A stretch of DNA of 64,000 nucleotides. Source: CBDCFV01 sp965216425. Its GTDB lineage: Bacteria; Chloroflexota; Dehalococcoidia; Lucifugimonadales; UBA3495. The notes under the pieces are model-generated. The model was not told the origin of the DNA, ran no database searches, and saw only the letters and a program-made list of their open reading frames with translations. The DNA lies in contig CBDCFV010000007.1 of assembly GCA_965216425.1 (NCBI GenBank), positions 186,001 to 250,000 of the forward strand, given 5' to 3'. The position numbers and the translations under genes are program-made. Positions 49,480 through 58,025 of this stretch are shown piece after piece; the stretch's first letter is position 1; each line of letters starts with the position of its first letter.

Positions 49480-49947
49480 TTAGTCGGAGGCGATCAGCCC
49501 CTGCTCCACCGCCTTGGATCGGAGGTCTCCCTCGCTTTCCAAGTGAGCCATGATGGCTTCGGAGAAGGCTTCGACCATTGACGAGTCTATGGATGCCCCG
49601 GCGTCGGGGTAGCCGGCCTCAGCGAGGAACTGCGCTCCCTGCTGTTTGACCTGCTCCAGCGACCATGCCAGTTGCTCGGAAATGTCGACCATGCCCTGAG
49701 GAAAATCCTGGTGTGAGCCGCCTGGGCCCAGCTTGTCATAGCCGCCCTTGTGCCAGTGGCCCCGGGGGCCGTGGGAGTCGAACCGGACGATCTCCACTCC
49801 CTGGACGTCGACGCCGAAGGTAGGGCCGCCCATCTTGGTCTTGAGGCACCGCAAAGGCCAGCAATACATCGTAACGTCTTTGGACTTAGAAATCGGGCGA
49901 ATCAATACCCTGCCCAAATACGATTCTCCGTCTATCATTGAAGCCAT
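49480..49947 (-). CDS. Hypothetical protein with a His/Gly-rich motif
   Basis: A 155-aa protein with a strong SD (GGAGG, nine bases before the ATG). The N-terminal half has a short beta-rich segment, MYCWPLRCLKTKMGGPTFGVDVQGVEIVRFDSHGPRGHWHKGGYDKLG. RFDSHGPRGHWHKGG is a possible metal or nucleotide loop. The C-terminal half is helical (VDISEQLAWSLEQVKQQ). I do not recognise the family. It stands alone on the minus strand. Confidence 0.6.
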   Translation of the reverse strand: MASMIDGESYLGRVLIRPISKSKDVTMYCWPLRCLKTKMGGPTFGVDVQGVEIVRFDSHGPRGHWHKGGYDKLGPGGSHQDFPQGMVDISEQLAWSLEQVKQQGAQFLAEAGYPDAGASIDSSMVEAFSEAIMAHLESEGDLRSKAVEQGLIASD

Positions 49948-50125
49948 TCTAAACTTTCCTCCGTAGCAATAAGGTTCTGTGCTTGACGGCTATATTAACA
50001 CAAAAGCGGTATTCTGATGACCGTCCGGGGAATGGCTATCTGTTCGCCAAGTGCAGGGCATATACTTTCACCGTGACTGCAGAAACCCCTTGCCGAGACC
50101 AAATCAGCACCATCAGGAGGACGCC

Positions 50126-51043
50126 ATGTCATTGGAATGGGAACAGGTAGCAGGTCCTTTCAGTCGCTTGACGGAAGGCCCCGTTTGGGATGGGACAAAA
50201 CTTTTATTCACCTACATACCCGCCAGCCGCATCATGGCGTACGATCCGGCGACCGGAGAGTGCTCAATTTATCGTGAGAACACTAACCATGCCAACGGCT
50301 TGGCCTTTGACGCTGATGGGCGTCTCTACGGCTGTTGCTCAGGCGGGCGTTCCATCATTCGTTTCGAGCCTGACGGCAGCACCACTACCATCGTTGATCA
50401 TCTGGACGGGCAGCGGCTGAACACTCCCAATGATTTAGCTATAGACCGCCAGGGACGAATCTGGTTCAGCAACCCGTGGAATGCCGGCAACATTGACCCC
50501 AGCGAACAGCAGGAGATTATGAACAGGGACATACTTCGCGCTGATCCTCAGCCGGACGGGAGCTGGACCTGCCAGCGCATGACCTTCGATACGACGGGCA
50601 CCAACGGCCTGCTGGTCTCTCCGGACGACCGGACCCTCTACATCATTCAAACAGACAACGAGCCGGGAGGTGTGCGTGAACTGAGGTCATACCCGATTTT
50701 GGATGACGGCTCTCTGGGCCAATACATCGTGTTGCACCAGTTCGGGACCGACTATCGAGGTCCCCAGCGGGGCATCGACGGCATGTGCTTCGATTCGGAA
50801 GGCAACATAGTTGGCACGGCGGGCAACTGGGTCAGTGGGCCGGGACCGATGATTTACGTATGGACTCCCGCCGGGCGGGTCTTGGAGACATACCCTATGC
50901 CGGTGGGTGTGGAGACTCCAACCAACTGCGCCTTTGGCGACCCGGACCAGCGGACCCTATATGTCACCACCGGGCAGGGCCATCTGCTGCGGACCCGTGA
51001 CACCGGGCGGCGGGGCTGGATAATGTGGCCCCCGGTGCGGTAG
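50126..51043 (+). CDS. SMP-30/gluconolactonase family protein, second copy
   Basis: A 305-aa beta-propeller of the SMP-30 group. LTEGPVWDG carries the metal Glu, TNHANGLAFDADGRLYGCC and RLNTPNDLAIDRQGRIWFSNP hold the Asn and Asp ligands, and GTNGLLVSPDDRTLYIIQTDN completes the site. ATG 50126 with AGGAGG eight bases upstream sets the start; an earlier frame from 50051 is not supported. It is a distant paralogue of the gene at 17.6 kb, not a recent duplicate. It converges on the MFS gene. Confidence 0.87.
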   Translation: MSLEWEQVAGPFSRLTEGPVWDGTKLLFTYIPASRIMAYDPATGECSIYRENTNHANGLAFDADGRLYGCCSGGRSIIRFEPDGSTTTIVDHLDGQRLNTPNDLAIDRQGRIWFSNPWNAGNIDPSEQQEIMNRDILRADPQPDGSWTCQRMTFDTTGTNGLLVSPDDRTLYIIQTDNEPGGVRELRSYPILDDGSLGQYIVLHQFGTDYRGPQRGIDGMCFDSEGNIVGTAGNWVSGPGPMIYVWTPAGRVLETYPMPVGVETPTNCAFGDPDQRTLYVTTGQGHLLRTRDTGRRGWIMWPPVR

Positions 51044-51113
51044 GGACCGCTCACGCTCCTTCGGTGATCGGTCTTGGGAATGCGCCGCGGCGGGATGTAG
51101 CTTTTGGAGCTGG

Positions 51114-52367
51114 CTATCGCCGTTCTTCTTGGGCCGGGGCGTGGTGGGTGTAACTTGGGTAGAACAGGCTGGCCACCGCGCCCAGTCCCGTAAAAAGGCA
51201 CAGGGTCACAAGCCCCGTTTGGATAGAGCCGGTGGCTTGGGCGACTACGCCGGTAATAACCGGCCCCGCGGCGAAGCCAAGCCCAGAGAAGGTAATAACC
51301 AGAGATGAGATAACCGCGACCTCCCGCGGGCTGATATCGGGAAATTCGAAGGGAAGCACGTTGATAGCGGGTGTAGCCACCCATACTATCCCAAGGCCGC
51401 TGATCAGAAACATCAGCAAAATGGGGTTGGGCGTCACCGTTATGGCCAGTCCGAACAATACGTTCAACAACGCCGGGACGGCCAGCAACAGCTTGCGGTT
51501 CGTCACCTTGCGCGCCAAGTATCCCCCCAGCAGTCCGCCTGGAATAAGTCCGTAGTACAAAAAGCCCAGCAGTGGGCCCCCAAGGATGAGTGACATGCCT
51601 CGTTCCTCCAGCCAGAAGGTTGGCAGGAATGTGACGATAGCGGTCCAAGTGCAGGAAAAAAAGAACATCATCACCGCGATTACCCAACCCTGGCGGTAGC
51701 GCGACAGGGCTTGGAGCGGCGTTCCTTCCTGGGCCTGTAGTTGATTGCGAAAATCGGGAGCCAGCGCGTTTTGTTCCCGCGCCACCAGCATCCAAGCAAC
51801 GGTATGGGCCACAAAGACGCCCGCCATTATCAGGTAAGCTATCCGCCAACTGCCAACCGCGGTAATCACCAAAGCACTGGCGCTCACTGACAGGGCCAGA
51901 ATAATGCTGTGCTGCGAAAGCCCAACGGAGTTGATATGGGCAAACTGGCGCGGCACAGCCCACTGCTGCAACAGCAGAGTGCGGGCGGGGGTAGCCAGCA
52001 CGTTGAAGGTTACGAAGAAGAGCCTAGCCAGCAGCAGGAGTACAAAGCCGTTGGCAAAGGCTTGGAGGAACAGAAAAGGCAGCCCCATCGTCAACGATCC
52101 CAGCACGACCAGCACCGGACGGAACCGGGAGAGGAGTGCACCGGCGGGCAGGGACAAGGTAGCCCTGGTAACCCACCAGATCCCTTGAAGCAGCCCCGCC
52201 TGCAACGGAGTTATACCCAGGTCGTCGCTGATGAACGGAAGGAACAGTCCAAAGGTGTAGGAAAGGAGAGTGGAGCTGCTTTCCTGGGCCCGGAACAGCA
52301 ACAGCACCGCCCAGCCACGCAGGGGAGTGCTGACAACTCCCTCTGCGTGCGCATCAGAGTCGTTCAT
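51114..52367 (-). CDS. MFS transporter
   Basis: A 417-aa MFS protein with about 12 hydrophobic helices. GITPLQAGLLQGIWWVTRATLSLPAGALLSRFRPVLVVLG forms helices 2-3 with the loop, and LGGYLARKVTNRKLLLAVPALL is the second-half equivalent. The Arg-rich loop motif is partly kept (LLSRFRPV). Subfamily and substrate are unknown. It is the second gene in a minus-strand pair after the amidohydrolase (24-base gap), which suggests uptake of that enzyme's substrate. Confidence 0.82.
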   Translation of the reverse strand: MNDSDAHAEGVVSTPLRGWAVLLLFRAQESSSTLLSYTFGLFLPFISDDLGITPLQAGLLQGIWWVTRATLSLPAGALLSRFRPVLVVLGSLTMGLPFLFLQAFANGFVLLLLARLFFVTFNVLATPARTLLLQQWAVPRQFAHINSVGLSQHSIILALSVSASALVITAVGSWRIAYLIMAGVFVAHTVAWMLVAREQNALAPDFRNQLQAQEGTPLQALSRYRQGWVIAVMMFFFSCTWTAIVTFLPTFWLEERGMSLILGGPLLGFLYYGLIPGGLLGGYLARKVTNRKLLLAVPALLNVLFGLAITVTPNPILLMFLISGLGIVWVATPAINVLPFEFPDISPREVAVISSLVITFSGLGFAAGPVITGVVAQATGSIQTGLVTLCLFTGLGAVASLFYPSYTHHAPAQEERR

Positions 52368-52391
52368 GGGCGAGGCCGGTCCGTTACGTGG

Positions 52392-53630
52392 TCACGCTCC
52401 TTTGACAATGTTGCCCGACTGGACAACCATGACTATTTTAGTTTCGTCTTTCAGCAAGGCGATGTCCTCGACCGGGTTGCCGTCGACTACTATAAGGTCG
52501 GCCAGCTTTCCCAGTTCCAACGTGCCTATCTGATCGCCCATCCCAACCAATTCAGCGTTGGTGCGCGTGGCCGAAACCAAGCTGGCGATCGACCCCATAA
52601 TCGCCGCCTTCAGCTCCAACTCAAGGGCCTTGCGGTTGCCGTTGGGCCCGTAGACGTCGGAGCCCGAACCGATAGCGACGCCGGCGGCCATGGCTATCTC
52701 CACGCTTTGGGACGCGGCGCCCTTGGCCATGGTGATCTTTTCAACATACGAATCTGAAGCCCCTTGCTGGTGACCTACCGTGGAGACCAGTTCGTAGACG
52801 GAAAGGGTCGGGACCAGGAACATACCATTTTCCATCATCAACGACGCGCTTTCCTCGTCCATGAAGTTACCGTGCTCTATGCTGCGCACCCCGGCTTGGG
52901 CGCAGTTTCGTATGCCCTCGGGGACGTAGACGTGGGCCATGACCGGCTTTTTGACTACCCGGGCCTCGTAGGCTATTGCCGCCAACTCAGACGCGGTGAA
53001 CTGCGGTGAGTCCAGCAGGCTGGTGGGAGAAGCCGCGCCACCGCCGGCCATTACCTTCAACTGGTCGGCCCCTGCGCGCAACTGGTCCCTGGCTGCTTTC
53101 CGAGCCTCGGCTTCACCGTCGCAGATGGCGGGTTGAGGCATTAAGGGATGGTAACGCCGCGGGCCGGTCCGTTCGTGCCGCTGGCGCATGTCACCGTGGC
53201 CGCCGGTCTGGGAAATGAACGAGTTGCTGACGAACATCCTCGGGCCTTTGATCATGCCTCTTTCCACCGCCAGCTTGAAACTCCAGTCACATCCGTCGGC
53301 GTCCCGGATGGTGGTGAACCCGTGCATGAGAGTGTCTTCGATGTTACGGGCTACCGAGTAGCCGTAGATTGCTCCTGGGTGCCGGTTCTCGGTGTCGTCG
53401 GCAAAGTTCTGCTCTACGAAACCCACATGGGCGTGGGCGTCGATCAGGCCAGGCATCACTGTCTTTCCGGCAAGGTCTATTACCTCCGCATGCCGGGGTG
53501 TAGAGACTTGGGTCATGGGGCCGACGGCCTGGATCCGCCCGTCGGATACAACCACGGCGCCGTTGGCGTAAGGCTCGCGCCCGGTGCCGTCAAATATCGT
53601 TGCGTTTTCAAATGCGAGAGTCTCTGGCAT
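52392..53630 (-). CDS. Amidohydrolase-superfamily protein (prolidase/imidazolonepropionase-like)
   Basis: A 412-aa metal-dependent hydrolase. The first beta-sandwich is present (FENATIFDGTG, VVVSDGRIQAVGP), the metal site HxH is in IDAHAHVG, later His ligands lie in MAHVY and RSIEHGNF, and the catalytic Asp is in GSGSDVYG. The C-terminal sandwich ends with GKLADLIVVDGNP. It resembles the Xaa-Pro or methyl-aspartate dipeptidase group. The ATG at 53630 has GGAGGGG upstream; the frame upstream to 53693 lacks an SD. Forms a pair with the MFS gene. Confidence 0.88.
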   Translation of the reverse strand: MPETLAFENATIFDGTGREPYANGAVVVSDGRIQAVGPMTQVSTPRHAEVIDLAGKTVMPGLIDAHAHVGFVEQNFADDTENRHPGAIYGYSVARNIEDTLMHGFTTIRDADGCDWSFKLAVERGMIKGPRMFVSNSFISQTGGHGDMRQRHERTGPRRYHPLMPQPAICDGEAEARKAARDQLRAGADQLKVMAGGGAASPTSLLDSPQFTASELAAIAYEARVVKKPVMAHVYVPEGIRNCAQAGVRSIEHGNFMDEESASLMMENGMFLVPTLSVYELVSTVGHQQGASDSYVEKITMAKGAASQSVEIAMAAGVAIGSGSDVYGPNGNRKALELELKAAIMGSIASLVSATRTNAELVGMGDQIGTLELGKLADLIVVDGNPVEDIALLKDETKIVMVVQSGNIVKGA

Positions 53631-53894
53631 TTCCCCTCCAGTCGTTTGGCGCATTCGGCTTCCTTGACTTCTATGGCACCGAGTGAAGTGCAACCCGGTC
53701 GTGGATGGTCCTTCCGGCTTTGATTATAACTCGCAAGGTGACGCAGCGGGCTGATGCTGGAGAATCGGCGCAAAAGACAAGGACGGTCGTTCGAAGGAAA
53801 GCTAACGACCAGGTAGCAGAGGTGTGGAACAGGTGGCGCGGTGCCTGGGGAGCTGTGCTGGAGTATGTCCGGCACAGCCTGTGGGTCTTGGGAG

Positions 53895-54824
53895 CTAGAA
53901 GATGGCCAAGGGGTTTACCGGCGATCCAGTGGCGTTTTTGAAACGCAGAGGCGCAACGTTAAACATGAAATCCCATCGATTGAGTCGTTCGCAGACTTGC
54001 GCAAGTTCTTCGCAGTTACCGGCGTCAATGAGCCAAAGGCCCATGCCGACGATACCAACTTTGTGGACCGGCAGTCCAATACCAGGGTAGCCGCTAGGTT
54101 CGGCGTCTTGGGAGGCGTCACCCCCTACCAGGGCGACTCCCCTTTCTCTGAGCCAGGGCAGTGTTTCGGCATGGAGGCCCGGCCTGCCTTCGGTTGGCGG
54201 CCCCAACTCCAAGCGGCGCTTATACCAGCCTAACCGGAGCATAAGGGCGTCGCCTTCTTCTACACGCACACCCTGCGCTCTCTCGGCGGCCTCCAGGTCG
54301 TCGGTAAAGACGCCCTCTCCGGCGTCCAGCCACGGCTTGCCCTTGACCTTGGTTATGTCCAGCAAGACACCCCGGGTTACGATGCCGTTTTGCGCCTTGT
54401 CTATGTCCAAGCTTGTGGCCTTGGCGTCGGAAGTCACCTCCGAGGCTGGGTGGCCATTATACATCTTGCCGTTCCAGGTCTGATGGCACAAGCTGTCGAT
54501 GTGCGTTATGGTCAGACCGTGGAAGGCCAGTCCTATAAAGTCGGACGTTCCTCCAGGGCCTTCAGCCGGCGCAGTGTCTCCGGCGCGCACGATATAGTGC
54601 AATGGCGGGATGGAGGTGACGTCCGGGGCAATCTCCGGTACTATCAACCGCGAACAGGTGACGCTGATGCCCTCTTTGACCAAGCTTGCCGCTTGGGCGC
54701 GCTTTGCGTCGGTGATCAAGTTCAATGTCCCCAACTGGTCGTCCGCACCCCAACGCCCCCAATTGCTGAGGGTGTCCATCCACTCTATGACTTGCGTTTC
54801 CGAGGGTATGTTGGGAGTGGTCAT
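53895..54824 (-). CDS. Cyclase family protein (kynurenine-formamidase-like)
   Basis: A 309-aa cyclase-family metallohydrolase. The signature normally written HxGTHxDxxxH reads FHGLTITHIDSLCH here, keeping the H, D and final H ligands. WGADDQLGTLNLIT and GLWLIDAGNCEELAQVC are recognisable. Members hydrolyse amides such as N-formylkynurenine or cyclise. ATG 54824 is preceded by TGGAGGC. It is transcribed after the phosphorelay genes, only 38 bases beyond the last one, but its function looks unrelated. Confidence 0.82.
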   Translation of the reverse strand: MTTPNIPSETQVIEWMDTLSNWGRWGADDQLGTLNLITDAKRAQAASLVKEGISVTCSRLIVPEIAPDVTSIPPLHYIVRAGDTAPAEGPGGTSDFIGLAFHGLTITHIDSLCHQTWNGKMYNGHPASEVTSDAKATSLDIDKAQNGIVTRGVLLDITKVKGKPWLDAGEGVFTDDLEAAERAQGVRVEEGDALMLRLGWYKRRLELGPPTEGRPGLHAETLPWLRERGVALVGGDASQDAEPSGYPGIGLPVHKVGIVGMGLWLIDAGNCEELAQVCERLNRWDFMFNVAPLRFKNATGSPVNPLAIF

Positions 54825-54862
54825 CGGCGCCTCCATTGTGGTTGTGGCCGGTGGGGTAAATG

Positions 54863-55750
54863 TTAACGTCCGAAGGGCCACCACCACCGGCGGTTTGACG
54901 TTTGCTGTGCGGCCGAACTGGGAACTGCCCGCGGGGCAGCAGGCGGAGCCACTCTGCCGAAAAGGTCCGGCGCCAAAGCCAGCAACTTATCCTGTTCCTC
55001 CTCCGAAAACTCAGTTCGGAGGCGCGCGGCTTGGGTAGCCAGGCGCATCGCGGCATCGGCCGGCATTTGCTGTATGGCCGCCCTGTAGGCAGTGGAGATG
55101 CCCTTGGCTGCGGCAGTATCCATGCGGAGCCATACACGTAGTCTGGAGACGGTTATTGCCCGTAATTTTTCGTCGAACACGTCGAACTCGGCCCGGACCA
55201 ACGGCAACACCCGATCCTCTCGCTGCGCTTCAGACACTTCTGCCAACTCGGTATATTTCGACAGAATACGGGACTCCCTTTCGGCGTCATCCAAGTTGCC
55301 CAACGATGTCCAGAACACGTACTCATCCGACCTCAACTGGCCCATGACGGTGTTGAAGCGTCCGATGGGCAACGGCTTGGTGCAGTAGCGGCTTGGACCG
55401 ACATTTTCGAATTGCAGACGGTCTCTCTCGGCTTGTGTCGACGTTAGAATCAGTACCGGAATGCGGCTCAGGTCCTCGTCCTGGTTCATCTCGGCCAACA
55501 CTTCATAACCGGTCTTCCGGGGCATGTTCAGGTCCAGCAGGATCAAGTCGGGACGGGGAGAGTTCGAATGCACGCCTACCTTACGCAAGACGTTCATTGC
55601 CACCTCTCCGTCTTCCGCAACCGCGATGTTCAACGAGTAGTCCGAGTCCTGGAGGATTCGCTGGGTGAGTTCCACATCGGCCGGGTTGTCTTCGACCAAC
55701 AACACGTCCACGGGTCTGATATCCGAAGATTCGGTGTTTTGCGATGCCAT
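54863..55750 (-). CDS. Response regulator, receiver with helical C-terminal extension
   Basis: A 295-aa protein. Residues about 12-140 are a receiver domain of the Rcp1/CheY type: LLVEDNPADVELT, the phospho-acceptor Asp in LILLDLNMPRK, and a switch Thr/Ser in VLILTST with Lys in CTKPLP. The 150-residue C-terminus is helical, with no DNA-binding helix-turn-helix, and ends in a basic/aromatic RRWWWPFGR tail. It is the last of the five signalling genes. Confidence 0.85.
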   Translation of the reverse strand: MASQNTESSDIRPVDVLLVEDNPADVELTQRILQDSDYSLNIAVAEDGEVAMNVLRKVGVHSNSPRPDLILLDLNMPRKTGYEVLAEMNQDEDLSRIPVLILTSTQAERDRLQFENVGPSRYCTKPLPIGRFNTVMGQLRSDEYVFWTSLGNLDDAERESRILSKYTELAEVSEAQREDRVLPLVRAEFDVFDEKLRAITVSRLRVWLRMDTAAAKGISTAYRAAIQQMPADAAMRLATQAARLRTEFSEEEQDKLLALAPDLFGRVAPPAAPRAVPSSAAQQTSNRRWWWPFGR

Positions 55751-55769
55751 GTCAGGCTGCCTCCCTTTG

Positions 55770-56957
55770 CTACGACGAGATGGTGAAGTGGAAAGTAGAC
55801 CCCTTGCCTACCTCTGATTCTACCCAGATTCGTCCGCCGTGACGTTCCACTATTTTATGGCAAACTGCCAGCCCGATACCCGAACCTGGGTATTCGGACC
55901 TGTGGTGCAGCCTTTGGAACATCTGAAAGATTCGTTCGTAATGATGCGGTGCTATCCCCATGCCATTGTCGCCGACGGAAAAGACCCACTCATCCCCCTG
56001 CTGCTTGGCCGAAACGTGGACTCTCGGAGGAATGTCGCGGGTGTATTTTAATGCATTGCTAACCAGGTTCTGTAGCACTTGGGCCAATTGAGTTGCATCC
56101 CCGTCCACTATTGGGAGCAAGTCATGGGTGACAGTCCCCTGGCAGTCTGCTATGGACTCCGCTTGGTCTGAAATTACCCGGTCAATAATTACGTTGCAAT
56201 CCGTGGGCTCGAACGGCCAGCCTTGGGTACCCACTCTGGAGAAGGTTAACAGATCGTCGATGAGGCCTTTCATTCGAGTGGCGCCGTCGACGATGTAGCC
56301 AATGAACCGATCGGCATCCGTGTCCAATCGTTCCGCGTAGTCGTCGGACAGGATTTTCACGTAACTTGAAACCATTCGCAGGGGTTCCTGCAGGTCGTGA
56401 GACGCAACGTAGGCAAATTGCTCCAACTCGGCGTTGGACCGCCTCAACTCTTCCGCTTGCTTGGCCAGGCTCTCTTCCGCGCGCCTCCGCTCCGCGACTT
56501 CCAATTCAAGCTCCGAGTTGACCCTGGATAGTTCCTTGGTGCGAGAGACCACCTCGTCCAACAGACGGTGCCGCTCTATCGCATAGCTCAATGAACGCCC
56601 CAGTGTCTGCCCGTCCACTTGGTGCTTCACCAAGTAGTCCTGCGCTCCCTGTTGCACCGCTTGAAGGGCCAATTCCTCGTCATCCAAGCCGGTCATCAGT
56701 ATTATCGGGACGTTGGGGGCTTGCGCGTGAGCCTTTGTGAAGGTTTCCAACCCGTGGCTGTCGGGAAGCGACAGGTCCAGCAGCACAACCGTAAAGTGGT
56801 CCGTGTTGAGACGGTCCAACCCGTCGGACAGGCGATTAACCCAGTCCCAGTCGCACGAGGTATTGCCCGTATCCGCGAATGTCTCCTGGATCAGCATCGC
56901 GTCGTCCGGGTTGTCCTCGATCAGCAATATTTTGGTGCGTTCGTCTTCCATGTTCAT
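55770..56957 (-). CDS. Hybrid protein: receiver followed by histidine kinase
   Basis: A 395-aa protein. An N-terminal receiver (LLIEDNPDDAMLI, phospho-Asp in LLDLSLPDSHG, about residues 8-125) is joined through a coiled coil (about 130-180) to a HisKA domain with the phospho-His in ASHDLQEPLRMV, and a HATPase domain with NLVSNALKYT, GDNGMGIAPHH and GSGIGLAVC. The order receiver-kinase is the reverse of the common hybrid kinase. It may receive phosphate and change kinase output. Confidence 0.87.
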   Translation of the reverse strand: MNMEDERTKILLIEDNPDDAMLIQETFADTGNTSCDWDWVNRLSDGLDRLNTDHFTVVLLDLSLPDSHGLETFTKAHAQAPNVPIILMTGLDDEELALQAVQQGAQDYLVKHQVDGQTLGRSLSYAIERHRLLDEVVSRTKELSRVNSELELEVAERRRAEESLAKQAEELRRSNAELEQFAYVASHDLQEPLRMVSSYVKILSDDYAERLDTDADRFIGYIVDGATRMKGLIDDLLTFSRVGTQGWPFEPTDCNVIIDRVISDQAESIADCQGTVTHDLLPIVDGDATQLAQVLQNLVSNALKYTRDIPPRVHVSAKQQGDEWVFSVGDNGMGIAPHHYERIFQMFQRLHHRSEYPGSGIGLAVCHKIVERHGGRIWVESEVGKGSTFHFTISS

Positions 56958-56978
56958 GCTTTTGAGTGCGAAGGATTA

Positions 56979-57434
56979 TTACTCTTCGGCGGGTAGCTCG
57001 AAGGAAGTCGACAAATGTTCAAGGATGCGATTAAATCTGTCGAGGTCCAAGGGCTTGCTGCAGTAGCGGCTTGGATCGTAGTTCTCGTATTGCAGCAGGT
57101 CCTGCTCGGATTGCGTCGACGTCAGGATCATGATGGGAATTTCCTTCAAATTCGGGTCGGCGTTCATTTCCGCCATTACTTCACGCCCGTTCTTTCTGGG
57201 CATGTTGAGATCCAGCAGCACCAGATCGGGCCGCGCCGCGGCAGCGTGTTCACCCTCTCTGCGAAGTACGGTCATCGCCGTTTGGCCGTCACGAGCGACT
57301 TCGATATTCAAGGAGAATTGCGAGTTTCGCAATGTCCGCTGGGCCAACTCCACGTCCGCCAAGTTGTCCTCAACCAACAGTATCTCGATTGGCCTGTCAC
57401 CCCACCTTATGTCGATCATTCCGGACTTCATCAC
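56979..57434 (-). CDS. Single-domain response regulator (Rcp1-like)
   Basis: A 151-aa CheY-like receiver: ILLVEDNLADVELAQ, phospho-Asp in LVLLDLNMPRK, Thr in MILTST and Lys in CSKPLD. It has no output domain, so phosphotransfer or protein-protein interaction is likely. It is closely related to the receivers on both sides. The start is GTG with GGAGAAGGG upstream. Confidence 0.88.
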   Translation of the reverse strand: MMKSGMIDIRWGDRPIEILLVEDNLADVELAQRTLRNSQFSLNIEVARDGQTAMTVLRREGEHAAAARPDLVLLDLNMPRKNGREVMAEMNADPNLKEIPIMILTSTQSEQDLLQYENYDPSRYCSKPLDLDRFNRILEHLSTSFELPAEE

Positions 57435-57547
57435 AAACGGCCCTTCTCCACCGGATGTTTAATGTATTTCCTTGGCTCCTCAGGCGCCGGTGTACTGCAA
57501 CCCACCACCGGCCGCATCATGTTTTGCCCGGCCCAGGGGACACTATC

Positions 57548-57997
57548 TTAATCGTCGCTGGGCAACTTCGCTACCGTTAACCAGAACTGTTCCAGAGAAT
57601 CGATGACGGAAAAGAACTGGTCCAGGTCAACCGGCTTAGTGATGTAGCAGTTGGCGTGAAGCTGGTAACTCTTCTTAATGTCCTGCTCAGCTTGGGAGGT
57701 GGTCAACACTACTACGGGTATGTGCTTCAACTTGTCGTCGGTCTTGATCTCGGCAAGTACCTCCCTTCCATCCTTTTTCGGCAGGTTGAGGTCCAGAAGT
57801 ATAATGTCGGGCTCCGGGGCATCCACGTATTTCCCTTGTTTTCGAAGGAATGCCAAGGCCTCCACGCCGTCGGGGACCGAAGTCAGGTGATGCCGTACCC
57901 TCCCTTCTTTCAGACCTTCCTGGGTTAATTCCACGTCATCGGGAGAGTCTTCGACGTGCAATATTTCAATGGGACGATCCAACCTTCTTCCAGACAT
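57548..57997 (-). CDS. Single-domain response regulator (Rcp1-like), second
   Basis: A 149-aa receiver: EILHVEDSPDDVELTQ, phospho-Asp in IILLDLNLPKK, Thr in VVLTTSQ and Lys in ITKPVD. It has a slightly longer C-terminal helix. GAGAGG precedes the ATG. It lies directly downstream of the large histidine kinase (29-base gap) and is its likely partner. Confidence 0.88.
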   Translation of the reverse strand: MSGRRLDRPIEILHVEDSPDDVELTQEGLKEGRVRHHLTSVPDGVEALAFLRKQGKYVDAPEPDIILLDLNLPKKDGREVLAEIKTDDKLKHIPVVVLTTSQAEQDIKKSYQLHANCYITKPVDLDQFFSVIDSLEQFWLTVAKLPSDD

Positions 57998-58025
57998 ACC
58001 TCTCTCAATATGTGGCGAATGTTAC